Positions 1 through 7,367 of a stretch of 64,000 bases of DNA are shown piece after piece. This DNA comes from Chitinophagaceae bacterium 26-R-25. GTDB lineage: Bacteria > Bacteroidota > Bacteroidia > Chitinophagales > Chitinophagaceae. The notes under the pieces are model-generated. The model saw only the letters and a list, made by a program, of their open reading frames with translations. It was not told where the DNA came from and made no database searches. The number at the start of each line of letters is the position of its first letter. Position 1 is the stretch's first letter. A program made the position numbers and the translations under genes. The stretch is from contig JARWSJ010000003.1 of assembly GCA_029906195.1 (NCBI GenBank), positions 124,001 to 188,000 on the forward strand, given 5' to 3'.

Positions 1-4
1 CAAA

Positions 5-56
5 GAAGATGCACTCTGTTAATGATTCAATACTATCAATAACAGAGTGCATCTTC
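5..56. repeat. Intergenic inverted repeat, 17-bp perfect arms
   Basis: Positions 5-21 and 40-56 are exact reverse complements with an 18-base loop. It lies downstream of the minus-strand regulator gene and could form its transcript end, but there is no clear T-run. It belongs to the general class of long intergenic hairpins found throughout this window. Confidence 0.75.
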
Positions 57-91
57 AATTCTTAATTCCTAATTCCTAATTCCTAATTCGC
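57..91. repeat. Tandem word repeat, TTCCTAA family
   Basis: A run of about four degenerate copies of a 7-8 base unit (ttcctaat) directly after the stop codon of the minus-strand regulator. The same vocabulary recurs at 15006-15032 and 51751-51880, so it is one of the word families of this genome. Here only one arm is visible. Confidence 0.6.
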
Positions 92-92
92 C

Positions 93-1076
93 CTAAGCTA
101 CAGCTTGCTTATTATACTTATTTCTATACTCCAGCGGCGACAATCCTGTTGTTTTTTTAAACACAGTGCGGAAGGCTTTAATGTCGGAGTAGCCAACGTC
201 GTACATAACTTCCTGGATATTTTTTCTGCTTGTTTCAAAGCTTTTTTTTGCGGCTTCTACTTTTACACGTTGTATGTATTCGGTAACGGTATTGCAGGTA
301 GCTTTTTTAAATCTGCGTTCAAGGCTTCTGCGGCCCAGTGCAAGGTTGGAAGCCAGTTGATCAACAGTGATGCGTTCCTGGAAATTATTTTCAATAAACT
401 CCTGCGCTTTTTTCACCGGCTCATCTTCATGATTTTTTTGTCCCTTAAACATGATGAACGGAGACTGGCTATCGCGATCAATGTCAATCATAAACGCCTT
501 TGCAACCACTATCGCTATCTCGCGCCCTGCATATCTTTCTACGAGATAAGCAAGAAGATTTACGTAAGAGTAAGCACCGCCACTCGTGTAGATACCGTCA
601 GCTTCTGTTATTATTTTATCATCTACAAGGTTCACGTCGGGAAACATTTCGCGAAACTCATTGCTAAATCTCCAGTGTGTGGCGCATTGTTTTCCTTTTA
701 GCAAACCTGTGGAGGCAAGGAAGAAACTGCCGACACAAAAGCTCGCCAGTTCAGCGCCGTTTGCACGTTGGTCCATTATCCACGGAATAAACTCTTTATT
801 CATTTCAATAGATGCGGCAATGTCGTTTCCCAGCATGGCTGGGATAACAATGAGATCTGTCTTCTTCACATCACTGATCACCTTGTGAGGATCAATAGTG
901 AAAAGTCCATTGCGTTGGCTAACGTCATGCGCAAGCCCTACAAGTTCCACTTTAAACAGAGGATCTCTTCCCATGCTCGCAAGTATACCGTTTACTTCAC
1001 AGAACACCTGGTGACTACCTTCAATATTCGTTACGCTTGTGTGGCCACGAGGTACTAATATGGATATGTGTTTCAT
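93..1076 (-). CDS. GlxA-type transcriptional regulator (DJ-1/PfpI domain plus AraC HTH)
   Basis: A 327-residue DNA-binding regulator. Residues 1 to about 190 form a DJ-1/PfpI-like domain with the nucleophile-elbow sequence ASFCVGSFFLAS (Cys114). Residues about 220-320 are an AraC/XylS double helix-turn-helix ending in the family signature GYSDIKAFRTVFKKTTGLSP. Proteins of this architecture (GlxA/FtrA-like) usually activate or repress a neighbouring catabolic or stress gene; the ligand cannot be read from sequence. It is divergent from the dihydrofolate-reductase-like gene at 1193, so that gene cluster is the obvious candidate target. A near match to the -7 element (TACTTTTA) sits just upstream of the start. 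Confidence 0.9.
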   Translation of the reverse strand: MKHISILVPRGHTSVTNIEGSHQVFCEVNGILASMGRDPLFKVELVGLAHDVSQRNGLFTIDPHKVISDVKKTDLIVIPAMLGNDIAASIEMNKEFIPWIMDQRANGAELASFCVGSFFLASTGLLKGKQCATHWRFSNEFREMFPDVNLVDDKIITEADGIYTSGGAYSYVNLLAYLVERYAGREIAIVVAKAFMIDIDRDSQSPFIMFKGQKNHEDEPVKKAQEFIENNFQERITVDQLASNLALGRRSLERRFKKATCNTVTEYIQRVKVEAAKKSFETSRKNIQEVMYDVGYSDIKAFRTVFKKTTGLSPLEYRNKYNKQAVA

Positions 1077-1159
1077 GCAATAAAAGTAGAAAATCTTATT
1101 GTCGTAATCAACCCCTTAGAATGTTGCATTTGCACCTCACTACCTTTTTGCGGGCATGG

Positions 1160-1167
1160 TAAGTTTG
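1160..1167 (+). promoter_or_regulatory. Candidate -7 element TAAGTTTG
   Basis: Exact match to TAnnTTTG, the -7 element recognised by the Bacteroidota housekeeping sigma factor, 25 bases before the ATG at 1193. No good -33 TTG lies at the expected distance. Confidence 0.4.
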
Positions 1168-1192
1168 TATTGTAATTAATAAATGCTCCACT

Positions 1193-1756
1193 ATGCGAAA
1201 ACTTATTGCTCAAACGCTCATTAGCCTTGACGGCTATTTTGAGGATAACAACAGGGGCCTTAGCTGGCACAATGTGGACCAGGAGTTTGATAATTATACC
1301 ATTGAAATGCTCGGCGGCCTGGGCACGCTGCTTTTTGGAAGGGTGACTTATGAACTCATGGAAAGTTTCTGGCCAACAGAACAAGCGATAAAATCGGATC
1401 CCTTTGTGGCAAGGTATATGAATGAATTACCTAAAGTCGTTTTTTCTAAAAAGTTAAAAACTGCTACGTGGAACAATACCAAAGTGGTGAATGCAAACAT
1501 TACGGAGGAAGTACAAAAATTAAAGGAGCAGCCGGGCCGGGACATCTCATTGTTTGCCAGTTCCAACCTCGCCAAAACATTCGTTGAACACGGCCTAATC
1601 GATGAGTTTCATTTCCTTATAAACCCTGTCGTACTGGGCACCGGACACAGCTTTTTAAATGGTTTGCAAAGCAAGCAAAAACTTAAGCTGATAAATTCCA
1701 AAGTTTTCAATTCAGGTAACGTGTTACTCTGTTACGAACCTGTGAGAGCTAATTAA
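1193..1756 (+). CDS. Dihydrofolate reductase-like (RibD C-terminal domain) protein
   Basis: A 187-residue single-domain protein of the RibD_C/DHFR-like family. It opens with MRKLIAQTLISLDGYF, contains LLFGRVTYELMESFWP and ends with a beta-strand segment GTGHSFLNGLQ. Such proteins are predicted NADPH-dependent reductases; the physiological substrate is generally unknown and they should not be called true dihydrofolate reductase. It starts a plus-strand run with the SRPBCC gene (36-base gap) and a second protein of the same family at 2244, with which it shares the whole domain layout. Regulation by the divergent GlxA-type gene is an inference from position. Confidence 0.85.
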   Translation: MRKLIAQTLISLDGYFEDNNRGLSWHNVDQEFDNYTIEMLGGLGTLLFGRVTYELMESFWPTEQAIKSDPFVARYMNELPKVVFSKKLKTATWNNTKVVNANITEEVQKLKEQPGRDISLFASSNLAKTFVEHGLIDEFHFLINPVVLGTGHSFLNGLQSKQKLKLINSKVFNSGNVLLCYEPVRAN

Positions 1757-1792
1757 TTAACTCGCTATTTACTAATTAAAAAATGCTTTATC

Positions 1793-2236
1793 ATGGAAAG
1801 AGGAACAATCAAAAAAACAGTGGACATAAATGCTCCTGCAGCAAAAGTCTGGAACGTACTCACACAAGATGAGTATACACGCATCTGGTACGCAACCTTC
1901 ATGGAAGGAACCCATGCCATTACAGATTGGAAGCAGGGCAGCAAGGTAACTTTTCTTGATGGCGACAATAATGGCGTATTCGGAAAAATTGTTGAACTGA
2001 AACCCAATGAAAAAATTTCGGTGCTGTACGAAGGAGCTGTAGAGAATGGACAAGAAACAACCACCAGCGAAGATGCAAAAGACTGGATCGGAAGTTCAGA
2101 AATCTATTCATTGTCCGGAGCCGACGACAGTACTACAATGAATGTAGACTTCGAAGGACCGGCAAAGTATATAAACATGTTTATACCGATGTGGGAAAAG
2201 GCACTGCAAAAAATAAAGGCACTATCTGAAGAGTAG
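1793..2236 (+). CDS. SRPBCC (AHSA1-like) domain protein
   Basis: A 147-residue START/Bet v1-like fold protein. The typical opening VDINAPAAKVWNVLTQDEYTRIWY and the closing amphipathic helix FIPMWEKALQKIKAL place it in the SRPBCC/AHSA1 group, which binds hydrophobic ligands in a cavity. There is no catalytic motif to assign. It sits between two dihydrofolate-reductase-like genes, 36 bases after the first and 7 bases before the second, so the three are probably co-transcribed. Confidence 0.85.
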   Translation: MERGTIKKTVDINAPAAKVWNVLTQDEYTRIWYATFMEGTHAITDWKQGSKVTFLDGDNNGVFGKIVELKPNEKISVLYEGAVENGQETTTSEDAKDWIGSSEIYSLSGADDSTTMNVDFEGPAKYINMFIPMWEKALQKIKALSEE

Positions 2237-2243
2237 ATCTAAA

Positions 2244-2816
2244 ATGAAAAAATTAATCCTATCAACAAATGTTACGTTGGATGGCTTTATGGCCGGCCCA
2301 AATAAAGAGTTGGACTGGCACTTTGATAACTGGAACGAAGAGATGGCAGAGTATGCATGGCAGCAGCTAAACAATGTTGATACCATTCTAGTGGGAAGAG
2401 GAACCTATGAAGGCATGTCCACTTTCTGGCCAGAAGCAGCGGTCAACCCAATCATCAGAAAGCGGGACGTGGAGTTCGCAAAACGAATGAATGATCTGCC
2501 AAAAATTGTTTTCTCGAAAACGTTGACTTCGCTGAATTGGTGCAATTCACGACTGGCCAGCAAAAGCGATGCGGAAGAAGTGGCTGCACTTAAAAAACAT
2601 CGGGGAAAAGATATGATACTCATGGGTGGTATTGGCATGGCGCAGTCATTCATTGAACATGGTCTGATAGATGAATACAGGATTTGGGTGGCTCCCATTG
2701 CTATTGGAAATGGCATTCCGCTTTTCACGGTGGATCATAAGCTGAACCTTAAGCTGTTGTGGTCAAAAATGTTCAGCAACGGCGTGATACTGCTGGTGTA
2801 TGCGCCTTATAAATAA
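2244..2816 (+). CDS. Dihydrofolate reductase-like (RibD C-terminal domain) protein, second copy
   Basis: A 190-residue RibD_C/DHFR-like protein, MKKLILSTNVTLDGFMAGPN at the start and VGRGTYEGMSTFWP in the middle, collinear with the protein at 1193 but clearly diverged. It begins 7 bases after the SRPBCC stop codon, consistent with translational coupling. It is a predicted NAD(P)H-dependent reductase of unknown substrate. Two family members flanking one SRPBCC gene suggest either an old duplication or two steps on related substrates. Confidence 0.85.
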   Translation: MKKLILSTNVTLDGFMAGPNKELDWHFDNWNEEMAEYAWQQLNNVDTILVGRGTYEGMSTFWPEAAVNPIIRKRDVEFAKRMNDLPKIVFSKTLTSLNWCNSRLASKSDAEEVAALKKHRGKDMILMGGIGMAQSFIEHGLIDEYRIWVAPIAIGNGIPLFTVDHKLNLKLLWSKMFSNGVILLVYAPYK

Positions 2817-2884
2817 TCTTTCCTCTCGTGTTCTTTGAAAATCAATGGCATTGCTAATGTTCAAAAATATTTTTTCAAAAACAC

Positions 2885-2936
2885 TTGTGAAACCGAAAGG
2901 TTGCATATAATTTTGTAACCAAAAGGTTGCATATTT
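2885..2936 (+). promoter_or_regulatory. Promoter with duplicated palindromic operator for the ArsR gene
   Basis: The best promoter in the window: TTG at 2885-2887, a 20-base spacer, then TAATTTTG at 2908-2915, which fits the Bacteroidota -33/-7 pattern. Two near-identical direct repeats of AACC-rAAA-GGTTGCATAT start at 2891 and 2917, each holding the palindrome AACC N4 GGTT. One copy lies inside the spacer and the other just after the -7 element, as expected for a repressor that blocks its own promoter. Confidence 0.65.
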
Positions 2937-2937
2937 T

Positions 2938-3291
2938 ATGAGAAGAGATGTTTTCCAGGCAATAGCCGACCCCACCAGGCGAGCAATCATCAACATGATT
3001 GCGCATCAGCCGCTGAACGTAAACACCGTAACGGAAAATTTTGATGTGAGCCGTACAGCAGTTTATAAGCACATTAAAATCCTTACAGAATGCGGTTTGA
3101 TAGAGATTAAGCAACAGGGCCGCGAACGCTTTTGCGAAGCAAAACTGCAAAAGCTGAACGAAGTGTCTGACTGGGTAGAACAATACCGGCAGTTCTGGAA
3201 GGCACGCCTCGATTCTCTGGACATTTATTTGAAAGAAGCGCAATCCAAAAAAGATGCAAAACCAACGAAAGGCAAGGGAGCACGCAGATGA
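2938..3291 (+). CDS. ArsR-family winged-helix transcriptional regulator
   Basis: A 117-residue winged-helix repressor with the ArsR core DPTRRAIINMIA, recognition helix VSRTAVYKHIKIL and wing GRERFCEA. In related operons such regulators are paired with an AHSA1/SRPBCC protein, and here the next reading frame is a damaged copy of such a gene (3348-3571). The duplicated palindrome upstream suggests autoregulation. The last residues, ARR and the TGA stop, are encoded inside the first bases of a dispersed repeat arm (3288 onward), so the native C-terminus may have been altered by the repeat. Confidence 0.9.
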   Translation: MRRDVFQAIADPTRRAIINMIAHQPLNVNTVTENFDVSRTAVYKHIKILTECGLIEIKQQGRERFCEAKLQKLNEVSDWVEQYRQFWKARLDSLDIYLKEAQSKKDAKPTKGKGARR

Positions 3292-3330
3292 CACGGATTT
3301 GACTGATTTACACTGATTTTTTAAAAGTAT
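3288..3330. repeat. Half-element of the CACGGATT word family
   Basis: A run of related words (cacggattt, tacactgattt) that also forms the outer arms of the element at 45184-45363. Here only one arm is recognisable; it overlaps the last codons of the ArsR gene and runs up to the degraded SRPBCC gene. Confidence 0.55.
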
Positions 3331-3347
3331 TCTTAAAGCAAAATTTA

Positions 3348-3571
3348 ATGACAGCAGTAAAAGATTTGGTAAAGACAAACGCAGATACTGAAATCGTTAG
3401 GATCAGAGTCATTAATGCGAGCAATGCCATTGCTTACGAAGCATGGGCAGATCCAAAATGCTGTTCGATACCAAAGAAGAATGCGACAAGATAAGATCAT
3501 TTGCGCCCGAAAAGAATGAAGAGAATTTTGACAGGCTGGAGAAGGAGATCGAAAGCATGAAGCTTTGTTAA
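3348..3571 (+). pseudogene. AHSA1/SRPBCC gene with a large internal deletion
   Basis: From the ATG at 3348 the frame reads an SRPBCC N-terminus (EIVRIRVINASNAIAYEAWADP) and then stops at 3494. In another frame the C-terminal end of the same family follows (MLFDTKEECDKIRSFAPEKN to EIESMKLC, stop 3569-3571). The two ends fit together as the start and finish of one protein of about 150 residues from which the middle, roughly 80 residues, was lost near 3455-3462 with a frame change. Its position right after an ArsR gene matches the common ArsR-AHSA1 operon, which supports the reading as a dead partner gene. Confidence 0.75.
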
Positions 3572-3610
3572 TGCTTCTAAGCCAAAGTGTTTGAAAAACC
3601 AAAACAGTGT

Positions 3611-3704
3611 TGCTTGTCATCCCGAGGAACGAGGGATCTGGGCTTCAAACTAGCAACATGATTGAACAAGACTCAGATCCCTGGTCTCTCGGGATGACAA
3701 ACAG
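3611..3704. repeat. Inverted repeat, GTCATCCCGAGG family
   Basis: Arms of about 28 bases at 3613-3640 and 3674-3701 with several mismatches around a loop of about 33 bases. A near-perfect second copy of the family is at 60798-60888. It sits after the broken SRPBCC gene. Confidence 0.8.
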
Positions 3705-3720
3705 CCGTACCTATTGAGTG

Positions 3721-3786
3721 CAGAGATCGTAAGTCGGAGAGTTTGAATTTCGAACGACTCACGATTGACCATTCACCATTGACGAC
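3721..3786. repeat. Imperfect inverted repeat, ATTCACCATT family
   Basis: Words such as cgattgaccattcacc recur here and in 32042-32119. The arms are weak (cgtaagtcg against cgactcacg). It ends about 30 bases before the VOC gene and may carry or border its promoter. Confidence 0.4.
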
Positions 3787-3818
3787 ATTTTTAAACAACA
3801 CCATAAAAACTTAAAATC

Positions 3819-4271
3819 ATGGCAGTTCTCAATCCTTATTTGAATTTCAACGGTAATACCGAAGAGGCCTTCAATTTTTACAAATCCGTTTTTGGCGGCG
3901 ATTTCTTCCTGGTAATGCGTATGGGCGAAGTAAACAATGTGCCCGGATTTGACAAACTTTCTGATGCTGACAAGAACAAGATCATGCACATTTCTTTGCC
4001 AATCGGCAAAAGCGACGTGCTCATGGGCACAGACATTGTTGAATCGATGGGCCAGCAAAAAGTAAGCGGTAATAACTTCTCTATCGCCATAGGTGCAGAT
4101 AGCAAGGAAGAAGCGGACAGGCTTTTCAACGGCCTTTCAAACGGCGGCCAGGTAGCAATGCCCATGGGCGACACTTTCTGGGGCGCTTACTACGGCATGT
4201 TTACAGACAAATTCGGCATTCAATGGATGGTTAGCTACGACACCCAAAACGTGCCGCCCAACAATCGATAA
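3819..4271 (+). CDS. VOC family protein, PhnB-like
   Basis: A 150-residue vicinal-oxygen-chelate fold protein of the PhnB/YjdN-like group, starting MAVLNPYLNFNGNTEEAFNF and containing GGDFFLVMRMGE and ending in the signature WGAYYGMFTDKFGIQWMV. The group is named after PhnB but is not part of phosphonate breakdown; a reaction cannot be assigned. In Bacteroidota such genes commonly sit near ArsR, SRPBCC and DoxX genes, as here. Confidence 0.85.
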   Translation: MAVLNPYLNFNGNTEEAFNFYKSVFGGDFFLVMRMGEVNNVPGFDKLSDADKNKIMHISLPIGKSDVLMGTDIVESMGQQKVSGNNFSIAIGADSKEEADRLFNGLSNGGQVAMPMGDTFWGAYYGMFTDKFGIQWMVSYDTQNVPPNNR

Positions 4272-4275
4272 TATT

Positions 4276-4379
4276 AAGTCAAAAGGAAAAATTAAAAAGT
4301 CGAAAAGGTTGCAGCACAACGTACCTGCCTGGAAGTTCAACGTTTTTACTTTTGAATTTTTACTTTTCCCTTTTCCCAT
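4276..4379. repeat. Inverted repeat, AGTAAAAA/TTTTTACT family
   Basis: Left arm rich in words like agtcaaaagg and aaaaattaaaaagtc, right arm the complementary gttttt-acttttgaatttttac. It fills the gap between the VOC and DoxX genes. Further copies are at 27449, 38437, 39782 and 43125. Confidence 0.6.
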
Positions 4380-4408
4380 CCGCCTCAACATCACTAAAAG
4401 TTACTGAT

Positions 4409-4825
4409 ATGAAAAAGACAAAAATCATCTACTGGATATTCACTGTGCTGGTGCTACTTATTATGGGCGTCGGCGCATTTCCAAGTATTATTAAAAGCGC
4501 AAGCTCTGTTCAACTGATACATGAACAACTCGGCTATCCCGAATATTTTGTTCCGTTTACGGGTGTGGCAAAATTATTGGGATGTATTGCATTGGTTATT
4601 CCGGGTTATCCAAGAATAAAAGAATGGGCATATGCAGGACTTGCATTCGACATGATAGGAGCCATTTACTCATCAATTTCCCTGGGGGGCTTTACACCAG
4701 GAATACTCATACTCTTTGTTTTCCTCGGCATCATTGCAGGATCCTATATCTATTATCACAAGTTGAGAAAACTAAATGCAGCGTCAAATGGAACAAGCTA
4801 TTCTGGAAATACGGCATTGGCTTAG
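4409..4825 (+). CDS. DoxX family membrane protein
   Basis: A 138-residue protein with about four hydrophobic segments, starting MKKTKIIYWIFTVLVLLIMG, and the family pattern LIHEQLGYPEYFVPFTGVAKLLG followed by IKEWAYAGLAFDMIGA. DoxX-like proteins are inner-membrane proteins of uncertain role. The start at 4409 is preferred; the open frame extends upstream to 4352 but that stretch is the arm of an intergenic repeat. The stop codon is followed immediately by a perfect 20-base tandem duplication. Confidence 0.85.
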   Translation: MKKTKIIYWIFTVLVLLIMGVGAFPSIIKSASSVQLIHEQLGYPEYFVPFTGVAKLLGCIALVIPGYPRIKEWAYAGLAFDMIGAIYSSISLGGFTPGILILFVFLGIIAGSYIYYHKLRKLNAASNGTSYSGNTALA

Positions 4826-4864
4826 TGGTTTGTATCACTTCGAGGTGGTTTGTATCACTTCGAG
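4825..4864. repeat. Perfect 20-bp tandem duplication
   Basis: The unit gtggtttgtatcacttcgag occurs twice without a gap, at 4825-4844 and 4845-4864. It begins on the last base of the DoxX stop codon. It looks like a recent duplication at the edge of the neighbouring inverted repeat. Confidence 0.9.
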
Positions 4865-4875
4865 CTTTCTGACTA

Positions 4876-4957
4876 GAGCCTAACGCTTAACGCCTAATGC
4901 CAAACGCAGGGTGCAGCACTCAAGCTGCGTTCTGCGTTAGGCATTTGGCATTGAGCT
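4876..4957. repeat. Inverted repeat, GCCTAACGC family
   Basis: Arms at about 4878-4909 and 4925-4956, built of words such as taacgc, cgcctaatgc and their complements gcgttaggcat. At least seven copies of this family lie in the window (4876, 5196, 12688, 21748, 28381, 30763, 41587), each with different details but the same vocabulary. Confidence 0.85.
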
Positions 4958-4975
4958 TCGTAAAAACATTTCAAA

Positions 4976-5194
4976 ATGATAGAAGTATTCAAAACCGATG
5001 TAACTGAGCTGCATATCGCCAATATGCTGATCGAGCGCATACATGCGATCTTCCGTCATTACAGAGCCAATTTTGACCTGGATGACTGCGATAGGATCTT
5101 GCGTGTAAAAAGCAACGAGGATGAAGTACAGCATGCCTCGCTGATAAGCTTGCTGCAGGAGTTCGGTTATAATGCAGAAGTGCTTCCTGATTGA
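4976..5194 (+). CDS. Small conserved-looking protein, possibly HMA-like fold
   Basis: A 72-residue soluble protein starting MIEVFKTDVTELHIANML and containing DLDDCDRILRV. The alternation of strands and helices and the ending FGYNAEVLPD resemble a ferredoxin-like heavy-metal-associated fold, but the metal-binding CxxC motif is absent and only one cysteine is present. No function is claimed. It stands alone between two copies of the GCCTAACGC inverted repeat and faces the convergent M23 peptidase gene. Confidence 0.65.
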   Translation: MIEVFKTDVTELHIANMLIERIHAIFRHYRANFDLDDCDRILRVKSNEDEVQHASLISLLQEFGYNAEVLPD

Positions 5195-5195
5195 A

Positions 5196-5273
5196 GCTGA
5201 ACGCTCAATGCCTAAGGCTGAACGCAGTTTGAGTGCTGCTCCCCGGCGTTAGGCATTAGGCATTAAGCGTTCA
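5196..5273. repeat. Inverted repeat, GCCTAACGC family
   Basis: Arms about 5199-5225 and 5246-5272. It fills the gap between two convergent genes, starting within 5 bases of one stop codon and ending within 6 bases of the other. Confidence 0.85.
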
Positions 5274-5277
5274 CAAA

Positions 5278-6999
5278 TTATCTTGTCAAGCTAAACTCCT
5301 TCACACTCTTATTCCCCGCCTCATCTTCCACTGATATCTTCAACGTGTGTGTGCCGGGTAAAAACTTTTCGTCTATTTTGTAAATAAAGCTCAGGCCCTT
5401 GTCATTCGTGAATCGCAGCCATTTGCCATCGAGCTCGGCGCGGAAGTTTTTATATTTTCCAAAATTGTCCTTCACACTGATCACCAGTCTTGACAAATGA
5501 CTGACATTACTTCCATTTGCAAAACCAACCGGAGTAATTTCTGGTGCTTCATTGTCTACTAACAATTGATAGCTACCAAAATCTTTAAATTTTGCAGCGG
5601 CCCAGCCATTGTTCCATTCTACCGCCATCACTTCTTTCTTAGTTCCTGCGAATCGTTGCATTACTACCTTGCTCTGTTCATCGGGCGACAATGTTTTGTT
5701 TGGCTTAATGCGCACCACCATTGCATCCTGTAAAGGAATATAGGGAGCGCCAATTGTATGAATAGCAGAAACCGCAGCCGGAGCGGTAGCCGGGCTTGTT
5801 TTGTAAGCAATGTGCACAGAATCATACAGGCACCTTTCACCCATATAAAACTCGCACTCAGGATTTTCAGCAACATCAAGCATCATCGGGTAAAACATTT
5901 TGCCAGTGGCAGTAGAAGCAGGCGTAGCGCTCCCATTCCACTGTACTTTGGTTTGCACAAAAGAGGAGTTGCCATAGGCATCTTTAATAATGATCTTAAT
6001 ATTGTGAACCGCTTTATCGCCCAGGTCAATTACACCATCACCACTTACCTTTTTATATATAGAGTGAATGTAGCCGGGCAGTTCGCTAAGATGCTCTACG
6101 TATGGGCCACCGTTTGCCTTCATCTTGTAATCCACGTGGGCATTGATGTACCGCGTGTCATCATAACTTATATTGTCCATTTCAAAACCTATAACGGCTT
6201 TGTCATTATCATAAAGCTCTCCCTGGAAAACGCCGTTTTGATTACTGGAGCCGGATTGTGTGTCGTACGTACCTACCGCAAAACTGACTTTTGCATTGCT
6301 TACAGTAATAATATCCTGAATTGTCTCATACCCCCCAGCAATTTTTTTAATGGGAAGCATGCGGGGCGATTGCTCATAAACACTCGCTAGCCTGTTGTAA
6401 ACAGCCAGCCTTGTAATCACTGGCGAAGTGTTGTCAGCAATGGGAAACCCAAACAGCATTGGGTTTACATTCACATCATCCGCTGTTCTGCGAATTTCAA
6501 AATGTACGTGCGGCGCTTGCGATCCGCCCGTGCTGCCACTGTATGCAATGAAATCTCCTTTTTTTACAACAAACAGATTTGCAGGCACATCGAGGAAAAC
6601 TTTCCACGATTCGAGATTGTATTGTTGTTGCTTTACCCATGCTTCAATTTGCGGATTGAAATCATTCAGGTGGCAATACACTGTTGTATATCCATTGGGA
6701 TGATTAATATAAATGGCTCTTCCAAAACCCGCCGGTTCTATCTTGATGCGCGATACATAACCGTCTGCGGCGGCATGTACGGGGAGATTTTCACGTTGCT
6801 GTGTTTTAATGTCAAGCCCCATGTGGTAATGGTTTGGCCGAAGCTCCCCCAGATTGCCGGCAAGGTTAATGGGTATATTTAACGGGTTGTTAAAAAAATC
6901 CTTCGGGTATGTTTTCGTTGTAAAAATTTGCGCGACTAATGCCTGCCCTGCGATGCCAAAAAATATAGTGGTGAGTAAAAACTTTTTGCTGTAATTCAT
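5278..6999 (-). CDS. Secreted M23 family metallopeptidase
   Basis: A 573-residue exported peptidase. Residues 1 to about 24 are a signal peptide (MNYSKKFLLTTIFFGIAGQA). The LytM/M23 zinc-peptidase domain covers roughly residues 35-190, with the metal ligands in NHYHMGLDI and the catalytic HVHFEIR, so it is predicted to be active and to cut peptidoglycan cross-links or peptides. The rest is beta-rich, ending in an Ig-like segment (GTHTLKISVEDEAGNKSVKEF). The ATG at 6999 is preferred over the longer frame starting at 7044 because it places the signal peptide at the N-terminus. Confidence 0.9.
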   Translation of the reverse strand: MNYSKKFLLTTIFFGIAGQALVAQIFTTKTYPKDFFNNPLNIPINLAGNLGELRPNHYHMGLDIKTQQRENLPVHAAADGYVSRIKIEPAGFGRAIYINHPNGYTTVYCHLNDFNPQIEAWVKQQQYNLESWKVFLDVPANLFVVKKGDFIAYSGSTGGSQAPHVHFEIRRTADDVNVNPMLFGFPIADNTSPVITRLAVYNRLASVYEQSPRMLPIKKIAGGYETIQDIITVSNAKVSFAVGTYDTQSGSSNQNGVFQGELYDNDKAVIGFEMDNISYDDTRYINAHVDYKMKANGGPYVEHLSELPGYIHSIYKKVSGDGVIDLGDKAVHNIKIIIKDAYGNSSFVQTKVQWNGSATPASTATGKMFYPMMLDVAENPECEFYMGERCLYDSVHIAYKTSPATAPAAVSAIHTIGAPYIPLQDAMVVRIKPNKTLSPDEQSKVVMQRFAGTKKEVMAVEWNNGWAAAKFKDFGSYQLLVDNEAPEITPVGFANGSNVSHLSRLVISVKDNFGKYKNFRAELDGKWLRFTNDKGLSFIYKIDEKFLPGTHTLKISVEDEAGNKSVKEFSLTR

Positions 7000-7367
7000 T
7001 GTTATTAAAATGATAATCCGTAAAAATAAATTAAAACTTCGCACCTATAATCATTCCCCCTGTTAATTGCCCTGGAAGTACCGTGAACACTGAGCCCGCT
7101 GACCAAGACAAATTTTAAAAAAGTAAAAAATTTGTGATAAAAATAAGGGTGACATTTTGCTTAGTGTCGTATTAATGTTTAAGTGATTTTCCACCTGGTC
7201 ACTAAAAATGTTTTAAAAAGGTTAAAGAATAAGTTCACTCTGATTAATAGCTCCTGTTTTTTCAAAAATACCCTATTTCGGGTACGCATTTTGTATAATT
7301 CGGATACAGCGTTTTCAACGTAAAAGTTGTCTAATATATATTGTTGAACTATTTAAAAAGATGAGTT
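7000..7367. other. Gap of about 370 bases with one small palindrome
   Basis: No gene is visible. The only structure noticed is the TACCC-N6-GGGTA palindrome at 7269-7284, upstream of the small gene at 7368. The left half presumably carries the promoter of the minus-strand peptidase. Unlike most gaps here it holds no long inverted repeat. Confidence 0.5.
7269..7284 (+). promoter_or_regulatory. Candidate operator TACCC-N6-GGGTA
   Basis: Perfect 5-base arms with a 6-base spacer (tatttc), about 85 bases before the start of the 71-residue gene. Spacing and symmetry suit a dimeric response-regulator or repressor site, but nothing identifies the factor. Confidence 0.35.
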
